A stretch of 64,000 nucleotides of DNA, from assembly GCA_021835845.1 (NCBI GenBank), contig JAKBJU010000001.1:140908-204907 (forward strand). The letters are read 5' to 3'. This document shows, in pieces, positions 1-13,030 of the stretch. Numbering within the stretch: position 1 is the first letter of the stretch; each line of letters starts with the position of its first letter. The translations under genes and the position numbers were made by a program. The notes below the pieces were generated by a model that was not told where the DNA came from, did not search any database, and saw nothing but the letters and a program-made list of their open reading frames with translations. Source of the stretch: Pseudomonadota bacterium (GTDB lineage Bacteria; Pseudomonadota; Gammaproteobacteria; Burkholderiales; JABEVD01).

Positions 1-1193
<1,193 letters not shown>

Positions 1194-1243
1194 CTTCTCT
1201 CCTTAGGTCGCCCTGTTCAAATTCAATTCTAAACCGATTTTAT

Positions 1244-1861
1244 TCAATGTGTAATAATTTTTCCCATTCCCAGCAGGTAAACTTCGCTGCTCCTGTCGCG
1301 TGATGCCTTAGGCTTGCGCGCGGAGACCTTTCCGAAATTCGCCTTCATGGCTTTCAGGTAGTCTTCGTATCCCGAGCCCTGAAAAACTTTGACCAGAAAA
1401 TTTCCCCCTGGTTTCAGATGGGTTATGCAAAAATCCAGGGCAAGCTCAACCAGATGCATGCTCCTCGCCTGATCCGTCACGTCTACTCCCGTTATGTTGG
1501 GGGCCATGTCCGAAATTACAAGATCGATCTCCCTGCCTTCCAGGCTTTCTTCCAGCCTGGAAAGCGCATCCTCTTCCCTGAAGTCGCCCAGGATGAATGT
1601 CACGCCTTCGATCGGCATCATCGGCAGGATATCGAGGGCAATCACCCTGGCCCCGTTTTCGACCGCAACCTGCGACCACCCACCGGGAGTCGACCCCAGG
1701 TCGACCAAGGTCATTCCGGGCCTGACGAGTTTGTCCTTTTCGAGGATTTCCATCAGCTTGAATGCCGAGCGCGATCGGTACCCCTCGCTCTTGGCGCGCT
1801 TGACGTAAAAATCGGAGACATGCTCGCGCATCCATGCGCGGCTGGTTTTGCTGCGTTTCAT
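1244..1861 (-). CDS. rlmE: 23S rRNA (uridine-2'-O)-methyltransferase RlmE (FtsJ/RrmJ)
   Basis: Methylates the 2'-O of U2552 in the A loop of 23S rRNA during late 50S assembly, using S-adenosylmethionine. The 205-residue length is normal. The SAM-binding loop [14 protein letters not shown] is present, as are the four catalytic positions of the family: K in RSAFKL, D in SDMAPN, K in LVKVFQG and E in SSEVYLLG. It is transcribed toward ftsH. Only 28 bases separate its start from the divergent yhbY start, so promoters for the pair must overlap each other or coding sequence. Confidence 0.96.
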   Translation of the reverse strand: MKRSKTSRAWMREHVSDFYVKRAKSEGYRSRSAFKLMEILEKDKLVRPGMTLVDLGSTPGGWSQVAVENGARVIALDILPMMPIEGVTFILGDFREEDALSRLEESLEGREIDLVISDMAPNITGVDVTDQARSMHLVELALDFCITHLKPGGNFLVKVFQGSGYEDYLKAMKANFGKVSARKPKASRDRSSEVYLLGMGKIITH

Positions 1862-1889
1862 CGGTTAAAATGCCCCATTTGGAAACAAC

Positions 1890-2177
1890 ATGCTCAGTCC
1901 CGCCCAAAAGCGCTTTCTAAGCGGCAAAGCCCATCTCGTCAATCCCGTCGTCATCGTTGGCAAGCACGGCCTGTCGAAATCGGTTCTGGATGAAATCGAT
2001 TCCGCGCTGAAAAGCCACGAACTCATCAAGATCAGGTTTCTCTCCGGCGAAAAGGAAGAACGGGATGCTGCGCTCGAATCCATCTGCGAGGCACTTTCCG
2101 CCCACCCGGTCAAGCATATCGGGAAAATCCTGATCGTCTACAGGCAGGCCGAAAAGCCCAGGCTGATCCTGCCCTAA
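1890..2177 (+). CDS. yhbY: YhbY-type CRM-domain RNA-binding protein
   Basis: Small (95 aa) protein made of a single CRM domain, a fold that binds RNA and is associated with pre-50S ribosomal particles in E. coli. The signature loop VGKHGLSKSV (about residues 23-32) and the following KIRFLSGEKEER segment match the family. The divergent arrangement with rlmE is the common one and fits a shared ribosome-assembly role. A GGAAAC sequence lies a few bases upstream of the ATG. The last four bases overlap the 3' end of the convergent DUF4149 gene. Confidence 0.92.
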   Translation: MLSPAQKRFLSGKAHLVNPVVIVGKHGLSKSVLDEIDSALKSHELIKIRFLSGEKEERDAALESICEALSAHPVKHIGKILIVYRQAEKPRLILP

Positions 2178-2629
2178 ACCCGCTTCCTGGACAAGACGAG
2201 AAAAAGACCGAGCAGGCTCTGGACCAGATACAGGATGCTCGATATGCCGTGCCACGCGCTGAACCTGTCCCTGAAGACGCTTTGCATCACGTCCCTGGGA
2301 AGGGCGGCTTCCTTCAGGCGCTCTATGATCGGCTGTATGCCGAAATGGGCAGCGAACGTCAGGATCAGCATGAGCGCAGCCGCCCAGAAGAATCCTTCCT
2401 TGAGCGCCGCCCCGCCGAGGCGGGCAATCCGGTAGACGACCAGATAGCTGCCGCAGGCAATCCCGATATAGGAAATCACCGTGAACATCTTTCCTGCCAG
2501 CATCCCAGCCAGCATCCTGTCAGGAAGGGAGGCGAAAAGCACCGGCGCCACCATGTAGCCGGTGATCCACAGCCCGCCGACCCACAGGGTAAGGGCGATT
2601 TGCTGCAGACTCTCGGCCGGGTTTTTCAT
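2174..2629 (-). CDS. DUF4149 family membrane protein
   Basis: Predicted inner-membrane protein of 151 residues with four hydrophobic segments, roughly residues 12-32, 45-64, 78-98 and 128-146. The pattern WVGGLWITGYMVAPVLF at the start and AWHGISSILYLVQSLLGL near the end match the DUF4149 (TMEM205-like) family, whose function is not established. Its ATG overlaps the greA stop codon by one base (TAATG), so it is probably translationally coupled to greA. The 3' end overlaps yhbY by four bases. Confidence 0.8.
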   Translation of the reverse strand: MKNPAESLQQIALTLWVGGLWITGYMVAPVLFASLPDRMLAGMLAGKMFTVISYIGIACGSYLVVYRIARLGGAALKEGFFWAAALMLILTFAAHFGIQPIIERLKEAALPRDVMQSVFRDRFSAWHGISSILYLVQSLLGLFLVLSRKRV

Positions 2630-3105
2630 TAGACGTATTTCACGTCCAGGATTTCAAGTTCGCGCAAGCCGCCCGGAGCCGCCACTTCGGCGACATCCCC
2701 CGCGGATTTTCCGATCAGCGCACGGGCGATGGGGGAACTCACCGAGATCTTGCCCAACTTGATGTCGGCCTCGTCGTCCCCGACGATCTGGTAGGTTACG
2801 ATGTCCCCCGAGGAAAGATCCTCGAGCTCGACAGTCGCACCGAAAACGCAACGCCCGTCGGCATCGAGCAGCGCGGGGTTGATGATCTGCGCATTGGAAA
2901 GCTTCGCCTCGAGCTCCGCAATTCTGCCCTCGATGAAACTCTGCCTGTCCTTGGCCGCATCGTATTCCGCATTTTCAGAAAGATCGCCATGCGACCTCGC
3001 CTCCGCAATCGCGGCAATTACGTTGGGCCGTTCGACCGTCTTCAAGTGATGCAGCTCGGCCCTCAGCATTTCAGCTCCCGTGACCGTCAATGGGATTTTG
3101 ACCAT
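2629..3105 (-). CDS. greA: Transcription elongation factor GreA
   Basis: Binds the secondary channel of RNA polymerase and stimulates cleavage of backtracked transcripts. The 158-residue length is typical. The N-terminal coiled coil carries the tip motif [17 protein letters not shown], with the acidic D and E that assist RNA cleavage, followed by the FKBP-like C-terminal domain ([11 protein letters not shown]). It lies 12 bases downstream of carB on the same strand, and carA-carB-greA is a frequent proteobacterial operon. Confidence 0.97.
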   Translation of the reverse strand: MVKIPLTVTGAEMLRAELHHLKTVERPNVIAAIAEARSHGDLSENAEYDAAKDRQSFIEGRIAELEAKLSNAQIINPALLDADGRCVFGATVELEDLSSGDIVTYQIVGDDEADIKLGKISVSSPIARALIGKSAGDVAEVAAPGGLRELEILDVKYV

Positions 3106-3117
3106 AGTGTTTCCTTG

Positions 3118-6100
3118 TTATTGATTCCGATGCAATCCCTGAAGGCTGTAGGCATTGAGTTCCTGCATGTGCTGTATGCCGATGCAGGCCGCCTTGGCCT
3201 CGGACATCGTGGTGTAATAAGTCACCCTGCCGTGCAGGGCAGCGTTCCTGATCGAGTAGGAATCCCTGATCGCCGCCTTCTTTTCCTCAACCGTATTGAC
3301 GATCAGGTCGATTTCGCGATTCTTGATCATGTCGAGTACATGGGGGCGACCTTCCCCAACCTTGTTGACCGTAAATACCGAAATGCCGGCCTGTGCGAGT
3401 TCCTGGGCAGTGCCTCGCGTGGCATAGATCCCGAACCCCAGGGAAGACAGCATTCTCGCGATTTCAACAGCCTTGGGCTTGTCCACCTGCTTCACGCTGA
3501 TAAAGGCATTGCCCGAAGCGGGCAATTTCACCCCCGCAGCAAGCTGGGACTTCACGAAGGCCTCAGGAAAGCTCATGCCCACGCCCATGACTTCTCCGGT
3601 GGATTTCATCTCCGGACCGAGCAGCGTATCGACCCCGGGAAACTTGATGAAGGGGAACACCGCCTCCTTGACCGAATAATGGGAAGGAATCACTTCGTCT
3701 TTCACGCCCTGATCGTCGAGGCTTTTTCCTGCCATGGCGCGCGCCGCGATCTTGGCAAGCTGCAATCCCGTCGCCTTGGAAACGAAGGGCACGGTGCGGG
3801 ATGCACGCGGATTGACTTCGAGCACATAAACGTCCTGCCCCTGGATCGCAAACTGGATGTTCATGAGCCCGACGACCTTCAGGGCGTTCGCCAGCAGCAC
3901 GGTCTGCCTTCTCAATTCCGCCTGCATGGCATCCGAAAGGGAAAACGGCGGGAGAGAGCAGGCCGAATCCCCGGAATGGACGCCGGCTTCCTCGACATGC
4001 TCCATGATGCCGCCGATCAACACTCTTTTTCCATCGCAGACGGCATCCACGTCGACTTCCAGCGCGTCGTTGAGGAACCTGTCGAGCAGGACGGGGGAGT
4101 CGTTCGAAACGCTGACCGCCTCTTTCATGTAGCGCTCCAGATCTTCCTGCCTGTGGATGATCCTCATCGCCCGCCCGCCCAGGACATAACTCGGGCGCAC
4201 CACGAGCGGATAGCCGATTTCCCCGGCGAGCCTCAAAGCTTCCTTCTCTTCCCTCGCAGTGCGGTTCGGCGGCTGCCTGAGCCCCAGTTCGTCGATCATC
4301 TTCTGGAAGCGCTCGCGGTCTTCCGCGCAATCGATCATGTCGGGACTCGTGCCGATGACGGGGACGCCATTGGCCGCGAGATCGTCCGCAAGTTTCAGCG
4401 GCGTCTGTCCGCCGAACTGGACGATGACCCCGACCGGCTTCTCGACCGCCACGATTTCGAGCACGTCTTCGAGCGTCAGCGGCTCGAAATAGAGCCTGTC
4501 CGACATGTCGTAGTCGGTCGAAACGGTTTCCGGATTGCAGTTCACCATGATCGTCTCATAGCCGTCTGAACGCATGGCAAGCGCGGCATGTACGCAGCAG
4601 TAGTCGAATTCTATCCCCTGCCCGATGCGGTTCGGGCCTCCCCCCAGAACCATGATCTTCTGCCTGGAAGAGGGGCGCGACTCACATTCTTCTTCGTAGG
4701 TCGAATACATGTAGGCGGTTTTGGTGTCGAACTCACCCGCGCAGGTATCGACCCGCTTGTAAACCGGGTGCAGATCCAGCTCCCACCGTCTCGCGCGAAC
4801 TCCGTCCTGGCCGCAATTCAAAAGCCTGGCCAGACGCCTGTCGGAAAATCCGCTTCTCTTGAGCTTTCTCAATGCGCCGCGATCGATATCCCCCAGGGAC
4901 CTGCCCTTCAGGGCCTTTTCCTGCAGCACCAGATCCTCGATCTGGGCGAGAAACCAGGGGTCGATGTCGCTCAATTTGTGGATTTCGTCGAAAGAAAATC
5001 CGCTCCTGAAGGCATCGGCCACATACCATATCCGCTCCGGACCCGGGTCGCCGAGCTCGGCTTCGATCTCGTCCGCATCTTCGGCGATTTCGTCCAGTCC
5101 GTCCTTTCCCGTCTCCAGGCCTCTCAGCGCCTTCTGGAAGGATTCCTGGAAAGTCCGCCCCATCGCCATCACTTCCCCGACGGATTTCATCTGGGTGGTG
5201 AGCCTGTCGTTCGCCTGGGGAAATTTCTCGAAGGCGAAGCGCGGTATCTTGGTGACCACGTAATCGATGGATGGCTCGAAGGAAACCGGGGTGGCCCCGC
5301 CGGTGATGTCGTTTTTCAGCTCGTCGAGCGTATAGCCCACCGCGAGCTTGGCAGCGACCTTCGCGATCGGAAATCCGGTCGCCTTGGAAGCAAGCGCCGA
5401 AGAGCGCGATACGCGCGGATTCATTTCGATCACCAGCATCTTGCCGTCCCGGGGATTCACCGCGAACTGGACGTTGGACCCGCCGGTATCGACGCCGATC
5501 TCGCGCAGCACGGCAATCGATGCATCGCGCATGATCTGGTATTCCTTGTCCGTCAAGGTCTGGGCGGGAGCCACCGTGATCGAATCCCCGGTATGCACCC
5601 CCATGGGATCGAGGTTCTCGATCGAGCAAATGATGATGCAGTTGTCGTTCCTGTCGCGAACGACCTCCATCTCGTATTCCTTCCAGCCGATCACCGATTC
5701 CTCGATGAGAAGTTCTCGGGTGGGAGATGCGTCCAGGCCGGACTCGCAGATGGCGACGAATTCTTCCTTGTTGTAGGCGATCCCCCCTCCGCTCCCCCCC
5801 ATGGTGAAGGAAGGCCGGATGATCACGGGATAGCCGATGGATGCCTGGACCTGTAGCGCTTCCTCCAGGCTGTGGGCGATCATGGAGCGTGCGCTCGACA
5901 GCCCGATCTTGGTCATCGCCGCCTTGAATTTCTCGCGATCCTCGGCCTTGTCTATGGCCTCCCGTGTTGCGCCTATCATTTCGACGCCGTGCTTCACGAG
6001 AACGCCGTGCTTGGCGAGGTCGAGCGCGCAATTGAGCGCGGTCTGCCCGCCCATGGTGGGGAGCAGGGCATCGGGCTTTTCGATTTCGATGATCTTTTCC

Positions 6101-6321
6101 ACCATCTGCCAGGTGATCGGTTCGATGTAGGTGGCGTCGGCCATTTCCGGATCGGTCATGATCGTGGCGGGATTGGAATTGACCAGGATCACGCGATAGC
6201 CTTCCTCGCGCAGCGCGCGGCAGGCCTGCGCTCCGGAATAGTCGAATTCGCAGGCCTGTCCGATCACGATCGGGCCGGAGCCGATAATCAGTATGCTCTT
6301 GATGTCTGTACGCTTCGGCAT
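3118..6321 (-). CDS. carB: Carbamoyl-phosphate synthase large subunit
   Basis: Catalytic subunit that makes carbamoyl phosphate from bicarbonate, ammonia and two ATP, feeding arginine and pyrimidine synthesis. At 1067 residues it is close to the E. coli protein (1073). The two homologous ATP-grasp halves are visible: [20 protein letters not shown] starts the first, and the repeat begins near [19 protein letters not shown]. The C-terminal MGS-like domain carries [14 protein letters not shown]. The start codon is one base from the carA stop, so the subunits are coupled. Confidence 0.99.
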   Translation of the reverse strand: MPKRTDIKSILIIGSGPIVIGQACEFDYSGAQACRALREEGYRVILVNSNPATIMTDPEMADATYIEPITWQMVEKIIEIEKPDALLPTMGGQTALNCALDLAKHGVLVKHGVEMIGATREAIDKAEDREKFKAAMTKIGLSSARSMIAHSLEEALQVQASIGYPVIIRPSFTMGGSGGGIAYNKEEFVAICESGLDASPTRELLIEESVIGWKEYEMEVVRDRNDNCIIICSIENLDPMGVHTGDSITVAPAQTLTDKEYQIMRDASIAVLREIGVDTGGSNVQFAVNPRDGKMLVIEMNPRVSRSSALASKATGFPIAKVAAKLAVGYTLDELKNDITGGATPVSFEPSIDYVVTKIPRFAFEKFPQANDRLTTQMKSVGEVMAMGRTFQESFQKALRGLETGKDGLDEIAEDADEIEAELGDPGPERIWYVADAFRSGFSFDEIHKLSDIDPWFLAQIEDLVLQEKALKGRSLGDIDRGALRKLKRSGFSDRRLARLLNCGQDGVRARRWELDLHPVYKRVDTCAGEFDTKTAYMYSTYEEECESRPSSRQKIMVLGGGPNRIGQGIEFDYCCVHAALAMRSDGYETIMVNCNPETVSTDYDMSDRLYFEPLTLEDVLEIVAVEKPVGVIVQFGGQTPLKLADDLAANGVPVIGTSPDMIDCAEDRERFQKMIDELGLRQPPNRTAREEKEALRLAGEIGYPLVVRPSYVLGGRAMRIIHRQEDLERYMKEAVSVSNDSPVLLDRFLNDALEVDVDAVCDGKRVLIGGIMEHVEEAGVHSGDSACSLPPFSLSDAMQAELRRQTVLLANALKVVGLMNIQFAIQGQDVYVLEVNPRASRTVPFVSKATGLQLAKIAARAMAGKSLDDQGVKDEVIPSHYSVKEAVFPFIKFPGVDTLLGPEMKSTGEVMGVGMSFPEAFVKSQLAAGVKLPASGNAFISVKQVDKPKAVEIARMLSSLGFGIYATRGTAQELAQAGISVFTVNKVGEGRPHVLDMIKNREIDLIVNTVEEKKAAIRDSYSIRNAALHGRVTYYTTMSEAKAACIGIQHMQELNAYSLQGLHRNQ

Positions 6322-6322
6322 G

Positions 6323-7450
6323 TCAGGCCCTTGCTCCTTCCATCTGCGCCACGAACCTGTCGAAAAGATAATCCACGTCTCCCGGGCCCGGGCTCGCCTC
6401 GGGATGCCCCTGGAAGCAGAAAGCCGGCCTGTCCTTCAGGGAAAAACCCTGGAGGCTGCCGTCGAACAGGGAGACATGGGTGATTTTGGCATTTTGCGGC
6501 AAGGTGGCAGGGTCGACCGCGAAGCCGTGATTCTGGCTGGAGATCATCACTTTCCCGGTATCCAGATCCTGAACGGGATGATTCGCGCCATGATGCCCGA
6601 ATTTCATCTTGAGGGTTCTGGCGCCCACCGCGAGCGCGAGCAGCTGATGCCCTAGACAGATGCCGAAGAGCGGGAGCTTGGTCTCCAGGAGTTCCCTTAT
6701 CGCGGCGATTGCGTAATCGCAGGGCTCGGGGTCTCCAGGGCCATTGGAAAGAAAGATGCCGTCCGGCTTCAATTCCAGCACGTCGCGGCTCGTGGCTCTT
6801 GCAGGGAGCACGGTCACCCTGCAGCCGCGGCTCGCGAGCATGCGCAGGATGTTGCGCTTGATGCCGAAATCGAAGGCCACCACATGATATTTCGGATTTT
6901 CCAGCTTGCCGTAGCCGTGGCCGAGACGCCATTCGCACTCGTTCCATTCGTAGGGCTCATCGCAACTCACCACCTGGGCAAGATCCATTCCTGCGAGTCC
7001 CGGAAATTCGCGCGCAAGGCCGATCGCCTTTGCCTCGTCGATGTCGCCCGCCATGATGCAGGCACTTTGCGCGCCTTTTTCCCTCAGAATCCGGGTAAGC
7101 TTGCGGGTGTCGATATCGGCTATCGCAACCACGCCGTTTTCGGCGAGATATTCCGAAAGCCCTCGCTTCTCCCGCCAGTTGGACGAAGCCAGGGGCAGAT
7201 CCCGGATCACAAGGCCGCTCGCGTAGATTCTGCCCGATTCGACATCCTCCAGGTTGGCGCCGGTATTGCCAATGTGAGGATAGGTCAGGGTGACGATCTG
7301 CCTGCAGTAGGAAGGGTCTGTCAGGATTTCCTGATAACCCGTCATCGACGTATTGAAAACGACTTCCCCGGCGCTCGCCCCTGCCGCACCGATGGATCTG
7401 CCGCGAAAGATTGTGCCATCTGCGAGCGCAAGAATTGCAGTCTGTGGCAC
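6323..7450 (-). CDS. carA: Carbamoyl-phosphate synthase small (glutaminase) subunit
   Basis: Class I glutamine amidotransferase that supplies ammonia to CarB through an internal tunnel. It has 375 residues. The N-terminal subunit-contact domain begins [10 protein letters not shown]; the amidotransferase triad is seen as the cysteine in LFGICLGHQ and the His/Glu of [11 protein letters not shown]. It is the first gene of carA-carB-greA-DUF4149. A sigma-70-like promoter lies upstream, beginning at the dapB stop codon. Confidence 0.99.
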   Translation of the reverse strand: MPQTAILALADGTIFRGRSIGAAGASAGEVVFNTSMTGYQEILTDPSYCRQIVTLTYPHIGNTGANLEDVESGRIYASGLVIRDLPLASSNWREKRGLSEYLAENGVVAIADIDTRKLTRILREKGAQSACIMAGDIDEAKAIGLAREFPGLAGMDLAQVVSCDEPYEWNECEWRLGHGYGKLENPKYHVVAFDFGIKRNILRMLASRGCRVTVLPARATSRDVLELKPDGIFLSNGPGDPEPCDYAIAAIRELLETKLPLFGICLGHQLLALAVGARTLKMKFGHHGANHPVQDLDTGKVMISSQNHGFAVDPATLPQNAKITHVSLFDGSLQGFSLKDRPAFCFQGHPEASPGPGDVDYLFDRFVAQMEGARA

Positions 7451-7519
7451 TGTTAAAGACTCCTAGGATGCTGGATGATATAAGGAATGGCGGACTCGAT
7501 CCGAACCATATAGTCGGCA

Positions 7520-8719
<1,200 letters not shown>

Positions 8720-8783
8720 GTCTGTTTCAAAAGACGTTCAAACGCTATATCATACAGGAAAACAAACAACCTGGCATAAGGCT

Positions 8784-9209
8784 ATGAGTAACGCGAGCGA
8801 TCTCAAAAACATCGGCCTCAAGGCAACGCTTCCCCGGATCAAGATCCTGGACCTGTTCGAGAACAACCCGGCCCACCACCTGACCGCGGAAGACGTGTAC
8901 AAGCTGTTGATCAACGAAGGCATGGACACCGGCCTTGCGACGGTTTATCGGGTGCTCACGCAATTCGAGCAGGCAGGACTCCTGGTGCGCCATCATTTCG
9001 AAGGCGGCAAGGCGGTCTACGAGCTCAACAAGGGAACCCATCACGACCATATCGTCTGCCTGCAGTGTGGACGGGTTGAAGAATTCTACGACGCCGAGAT
9101 CGAACGCAGACAGACCAAAATCGCGAAGGAAAAAGGGTTCCAGGTCTCCGACCACTCCCTCTACCTTTACGCCGACTGCATCAAGCCTAACTGCCCCCAC
9201 AAACCTTAA
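8784..9209 (+). CDS. fur: Ferric uptake regulator Fur
   Basis: Fe(II)-responsive repressor of iron uptake genes. The start MSNASDLKNIGLKATLPRIK fits the family; the ORF-track start 26 codons upstream runs into bamE regulatory sequence. 141 residues: a winged-helix N-terminal domain (ATVYRVLTQFEQAGLL) and a dimerisation domain with metal ligands in RHHFEGGKAVYEL and THHDHIVCLQC, plus a second cysteine pair CIKPNC at the C-terminus for the structural zinc. The stop codon shares TTAA with the convergent recN stop. Confidence 0.97.
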   Translation: MSNASDLKNIGLKATLPRIKILDLFENNPAHHLTAEDVYKLLINEGMDTGLATVYRVLTQFEQAGLLVRHHFEGGKAVYELNKGTHHDHIVCLQCGRVEEFYDAEIERRQTKIAKEKGFQVSDHSLYLYADCIKPNCPHKP

Positions 9210-10849
9210 AGCCCGAGCATTTCCCGCGCGTGAGTGCGCGTCGTATCGGTGATCTCGACGCCACCCAGCATCCTTGCGACTTCCTCGACCCTTCCTTCGG
9301 CACCGAGAAGCTGCGCCCGGCTTCTGCCGTTTTCCTTGGATATTGAAAACTGCCAATCCGCAAGGGAAGCCACCTGGGGCAGATGGGTCACGCACAACAC
9401 CTGCCTGTCGCACCCCAGCTTCGAAAGCAGCCTGCCCACGATTTCGGCAACGCCCCCTCCTATCCCCACGTCCACCTCGTCGAAAATCAGCGTCTGCACC
9501 TTTTGCGCGCGGCTTCCCATCACCTGGATCGCGAGGCTGATCCTGGAAAGCTCGCCGCCGGAAGCAACTTTCGAAAGCGGCCGCAACGGCATTCCCGGAT
9601 TCGCCGAAACCAGGAACTCCACCTTTTCCATGCCGTGTGAATCCCCTTCCTCGATCGCTTCCAGATGCACCTCGAAAGCGCCGCCTGCCATGGACAGCTG
9701 GCGCATCGATTCGGTCACCCCGACGGAAAGCTGCCGCGCCATTTCCCGTCTTTTTTCGCTCAGCCTTCCTGCAAGCTCCAGATAATGCTTTCTCGCCGAA
9801 CTCTCCTTCTCCAGCATCGCATCCAGATCTCCCGCGCTTTCCAGTTCGAGGAGACGCAATTTCGCCTTTTCCAGCAAGTCGGGCAGCTCATGAGGCGGGA
9901 CGCGATACTTGCGCGCCATGGAATGCACGGCATCGATCCTCGCATCCAAAGCCCGCAGGCTTTCCGGGTCAAGATCGAGCCTGTCGACATAATGCCTGAG
10001 CGCGTGGACCGCCTCTGCTATCTGGATTTGCGCGGCATCGATGAAAGAACGGATCGACGCGATTTCGGGATCGAACGATTCGATGGAAGCCAGGCGGGAA
10101 TCGGCCGAACTCAGCCCGGAAGTGCAGGCCCCCTCCGACTCGGAAAGAATATCCAGGACGAATCTCGCCCCATCCAGAAGGCTCGCCGCATGGGACAGCC
10201 TGCCATGCTCGCGAAGCGTCTCTTCCCATTCGCCGGGATCGAAAGCGAGGCGGGAAAGCTCGTTCGCCTGCCAGGAAAGGCTTTCTCTTTGGGCGTCGGC
10301 CTCGAGCCGGTTCTCCTCGAACTGGAGACGGGTTTTTCTGAGAAGCGCCCATGCCCTGTAAGCCTCCGAGACTTCCATGGCGAGCTTTTCCGCTCCGGCG
10401 AGCCCGTCCAGCATTTCCCGCTGCATGGCGGGCTTCAGCAGGGACTGGTGCGCATGCTGGCCATGGATGTCGACCAGATATTCTCCCGCCTCCCGCAATT
10501 GCTGCAGCGTGACGCTCCTGCCGTTGACATAAGCCCTCGACCGGCCGGAAGCATCGACGATGCGCCGCAGCAGGCAGAGGCCGTCGTCGCCTTCGAGGTC
10601 GAGTTCCCTCAGCCATTTCGCAAATTCCGGAATCCCTTCGATAAGAAATTCCGCGTTGATTTCAGCGCGCTCGGCACCCGCCCTCACCACGCCCGCATCC
10701 GCGCGCTCTCCCAGGGCGAAGGCGAGCGCATCGACCAATATCGACTTCCCGGCTCCGGTCTCCCCGGTGAAAACCGTAAATCCGGATTTGAAATCGATCT
10801 CGACCCTCTCCACGATGGCGAAGTCAAGAATTCCGAGCCGCTGCAGCAT
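9206..10849 (-). CDS. recN: DNA repair protein RecN
   Basis: SMC-like ATPase acting in double-strand-break repair. 547 residues: Walker A in TGETGAGKSIL near residue 35, long central coiled coils, the ABC signature region LRPLSKVASGGELSRISLAIQ and Walker B IFDEVDVGIGG. It overlaps the nadK stop by one base and lies at the distal end of a DUF1614 - exported protein - nadK - recN array. I saw no LexA-type CTGT(N8)ACAG close upstream. Confidence 0.97.
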   Translation of the reverse strand: MLQRLGILDFAIVERVEIDFKSGFTVFTGETGAGKSILVDALAFALGERADAGVVRAGAERAEINAEFLIEGIPEFAKWLRELDLEGDDGLCLLRRIVDASGRSRAYVNGRSVTLQQLREAGEYLVDIHGQHAHQSLLKPAMQREMLDGLAGAEKLAMEVSEAYRAWALLRKTRLQFEENRLEADAQRESLSWQANELSRLAFDPGEWEETLREHGRLSHAASLLDGARFVLDILSESEGACTSGLSSADSRLASIESFDPEIASIRSFIDAAQIQIAEAVHALRHYVDRLDLDPESLRALDARIDAVHSMARKYRVPPHELPDLLEKAKLRLLELESAGDLDAMLEKESSARKHYLELAGRLSEKRREMARQLSVGVTESMRQLSMAGGAFEVHLEAIEEGDSHGMEKVEFLVSANPGMPLRPLSKVASGGELSRISLAIQVMGSRAQKVQTLIFDEVDVGIGGGVAEIVGRLLSKLGCDRQVLCVTHLPQVASLADWQFSISKENGRSRAQLLGAEGRVEEVARMLGGVEITDTTRTHAREMLGL

Positions 10850-11721
10850 CAGAAGCTCTCGCTCCAGTGCAGCTTCTCACGCAGCGTATGGAAATAATTG
10901 TGCCCCTGAGGATGGAGCAGGCGTATCATTTTTTCGTACCGCCTCACGAATACGCTGTCCCCTTCCCCGAGATCGCAATGGGAGTGGCTGTCGAAATGCA
11001 CGCGGGAATCGCCGCTTTTCTTCATGATGATCTCGATCAACGAATCTCCGCCGATGACGATCGGCCTGTTGCTCAGGGTATGCGGATTGACCGGGACCAG
11101 CGCGATCATGGGAAGCCCCGGATAGAGGATGGGTCCGCCGGAAGAGAGCGCATAGGCGGTCGATCCCGTCGGGGTCGCGACGATCAGCCCGTCGGATCTC
11201 TGCGTATAGACGAACAGCCCGTTTATCCTGACCTCGAATTCGATCATGCTTCCCGTGACGCCGCGGTGAACGACCACATCGTTGAAGGCGAGTCCGCTGA
11301 ACACCCTCTCGTTCTTGCGCACGACCCAGGCTTCCAGCAGCATCCTGTTCTCGGTGACATAGCTGCCATCGAGCATGGCGCCTATGGTTTCCAGCATGGA
11401 ATCGGTGGAAATATCGGTGAGAAACCCCAGCCTGCCCTGATTCACGCCGACCAGCGCGACCCCGTAGGGGGCGAGCGTTCTCGCAATGTTGAGCATGGTG
11501 CCGTCGCCGCCCAGCACGATCGCAAGATCGGCGGCCCGGCCTATCTCGTCGAGGCCGAGGGCAGGGAAATCGCTCCCGGCCACGTTTTCCGCGGTCAGCT
11601 TGTCCTGAATCACGGAAATGCCGCGACTTTCGAGAAACTTCCCGAGGCGGGCGAGAGGCTCGGCGATCTCCGGGCTCTTGTATTTCCCGATCAGCGCGAC
11701 AGTTTTGAAATGGTTTGCCAT
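10849..11721 (-). CDS. nadK: NAD kinase
   Basis: Phosphorylates NAD to NADP. I start it at MANHFKTVALIGKYKSP (11721), which aligns with the beginning of E. coli NadK; the ORF track adds 12 residues. 290 residues. The family motif LGGDGTMLNIARTL binds the phosphate donor, and GSTAYALSSGGPILYP is the second conserved block. The nadK-recN order is widespread in proteobacteria. The ribosome site before this ATG is weak, so an upstream start remains possible. Confidence 0.96.
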   Translation of the reverse strand: MANHFKTVALIGKYKSPEIAEPLARLGKFLESRGISVIQDKLTAENVAGSDFPALGLDEIGRAADLAIVLGGDGTMLNIARTLAPYGVALVGVNQGRLGFLTDISTDSMLETIGAMLDGSYVTENRMLLEAWVVRKNERVFSGLAFNDVVVHRGVTGSMIEFEVRINGLFVYTQRSDGLIVATPTGSTAYALSSGGPILYPGLPMIALVPVNPHTLSNRPIVIGGDSLIEIIMKKSGDSRVHFDSHSHCDLGEGDSVFVRRYEKMIRLLHPQGHNYFHTLREKLHWSESF

Positions 11722-11753
11722 GGGTGCGATTAAACCATGCGTACCGGACAAAT

Positions 11754-12380
11754 TCAAACCAGCCCGAGGGCGACGTGTATCGCGTCCTTTTCGGTATCGA
11801 GCCGCCTGATCCCGATCAGATCGAACAGCCTGAAGCGCCCCACCCGGGTGGCGAGCGGCTTTTCGAGGGAAGGAATCTTGTCCAGCATGATCCCGATGCG
11901 ATTCCCCTCGGATTTGAAATAGGGTTTTTCATCGATGGCCGATTCGATTCGATCCGAGCCCGAAGCCGCCCGGAAGACGGCAATCGCAAGGGTGCCGAAA
12001 ATCCGCCCGAGCAGGGTATCGCTCGCCGAACTGGCTTCCTCGGAATACTGCATCCAGACAGTGCGGTTCGGCCAGTCCACCTCGAGGAACTTGAAATCCA
12101 CCCTGAGTTCGGTATCCACCGAATTTCGCGTAACCAGGACAACGGTTCCTTTTTCCGGGGTCAGGATCAGGTCCTTCACTTCGGTTTTTTTCGAGTCGAC
12201 CGATTTCCTCAGTTCATCCAGCAGCAGCGCGCGCGGCAGGACGATGCCGTCCCGAGCGAGCCCGGGGAGCTTTCCCTGCGCCTTCAAGGCATCGATCTTT
12301 TCGAGAAGGGAGCCTCCCGCAACAGCCGGCGCGCCAACCACCAGAGCCGAAAACAGGAATGCGATGCGGATCCAATTCAT
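11754..12380 (-). CDS. Exported protein of unknown function
   Basis: 208 residues with a clear Sec signal peptide (MNWIRIAFLFSALVVGAPAVAGG). The mature part is rich in beta-type segments (GTVVLVTRNSVDTELRVDF, RTVWMQYSEE) without cysteines, lipobox or motif I recognise. It lies between the DUF1614 gene (15 bases upstream) and nadK (32 bases downstream) on the same strand, so it is probably co-transcribed. It is likely periplasmic or envelope-associated; I assign no function. Confidence 0.7.
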   Translation of the reverse strand: MNWIRIAFLFSALVVGAPAVAGGSLLEKIDALKAQGKLPGLARDGIVLPRALLLDELRKSVDSKKTEVKDLILTPEKGTVVLVTRNSVDTELRVDFKFLEVDWPNRTVWMQYSEEASSASDTLLGRIFGTLAIAVFRAASGSDRIESAIDEKPYFKSEGNRIGIMLDKIPSLEKPLATRVGRFRLFDLIGIRRLDTEKDAIHVALGLV

Positions 12381-12395
12381 TCCCGGATGATAGCA

Positions 12396-12989
12396 TCAGG
12401 CGAGCAGGGCCGCCACGATCCCGGTAATGAAGATGCCGTCGAAGCTTCCCGCCCCGCCTATGGAAGCGAAAGGCGCCCCCATTCTCTTCAGCTCCCTCAG
12501 GTGCAGCAGGTCGGAGCCAATCAGCACTCCCAGGGTTCCGCTGATGTAGGCAAGCGGCGCAGCCTGCCTGGCATCGAGCAGATAGGATACGGCTGCCGCA
12601 GTAACCGGCGCGAGAAAAACCGGCATCCCTATGCCTATTCCAGGAAGCTGGCGGCTCACCTTCCAGCTCAGCAGGGTCACGACGGAAACTGCGATCAGGA
12701 GGGAAACCGGCTCGAAAGAATGATGCTTCAGGAGATAGATGCAGAACGCCACGGGAACGACACACCCCCCGACATTGACCATGATCCGGGTCGCACCTTC
12801 GTCCGCTTCCGCCTTCATGTCGAAGAGCGGAAGATTGATCATGCTCCCGACCAGAATGGTCATGAAGAGCAGATAGGCGGACTCGGCGGAAAGCCCGAGC
12901 TTGTCGAAAGCGACCGTGAGTATGCCGATCTGGACGAATGCGACGAAGAACATGAAAGCTGCGATGAGCAGCAAAAAGCGCATCGGCAT
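12396..12989 (-). CDS. DUF1614 family membrane protein
   Basis: Polytopic membrane protein of about 197 residues with roughly six or seven hydrophobic segments. The C-terminal GGAGSFDGIFITGIVAALLA is the hallmark of the DUF1614 family, whose role is unknown. I chose the ATG at 12989 (MPMRFLLLIAAF; the second ATG at 12983 is equally possible) because the ORF-track extension of 43 residues is translated from the REP-like repeat upstream and is basic and non-homologous in character. Probably first gene of the operon leading to nadK-recN. Confidence 0.75.
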   Translation of the reverse strand: MPMRFLLLIAAFMFFVAFVQIGILTVAFDKLGLSAESAYLLFMTILVGSMINLPLFDMKAEADEGATRIMVNVGGCVVPVAFCIYLLKHHSFEPVSLLIAVSVVTLLSWKVSRQLPGIGIGMPVFLAPVTAAAVSYLLDARQAAPLAYISGTLGVLIGSDLLHLRELKRMGAPFASIGGAGSFDGIFITGIVAALLA

Positions 12990-13030
12990 GACGCTGTCCC
13001 GGAGCAGTTTATGTTTATTCCAATAAACAA

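Noticed and set aside
8720-8783. Fur-box autoregulatory site in the bamE-fur gap
   Set aside because: The AT-rich stretch lacks a convincing GATAATGATAATCATTATC-like 19-mer.
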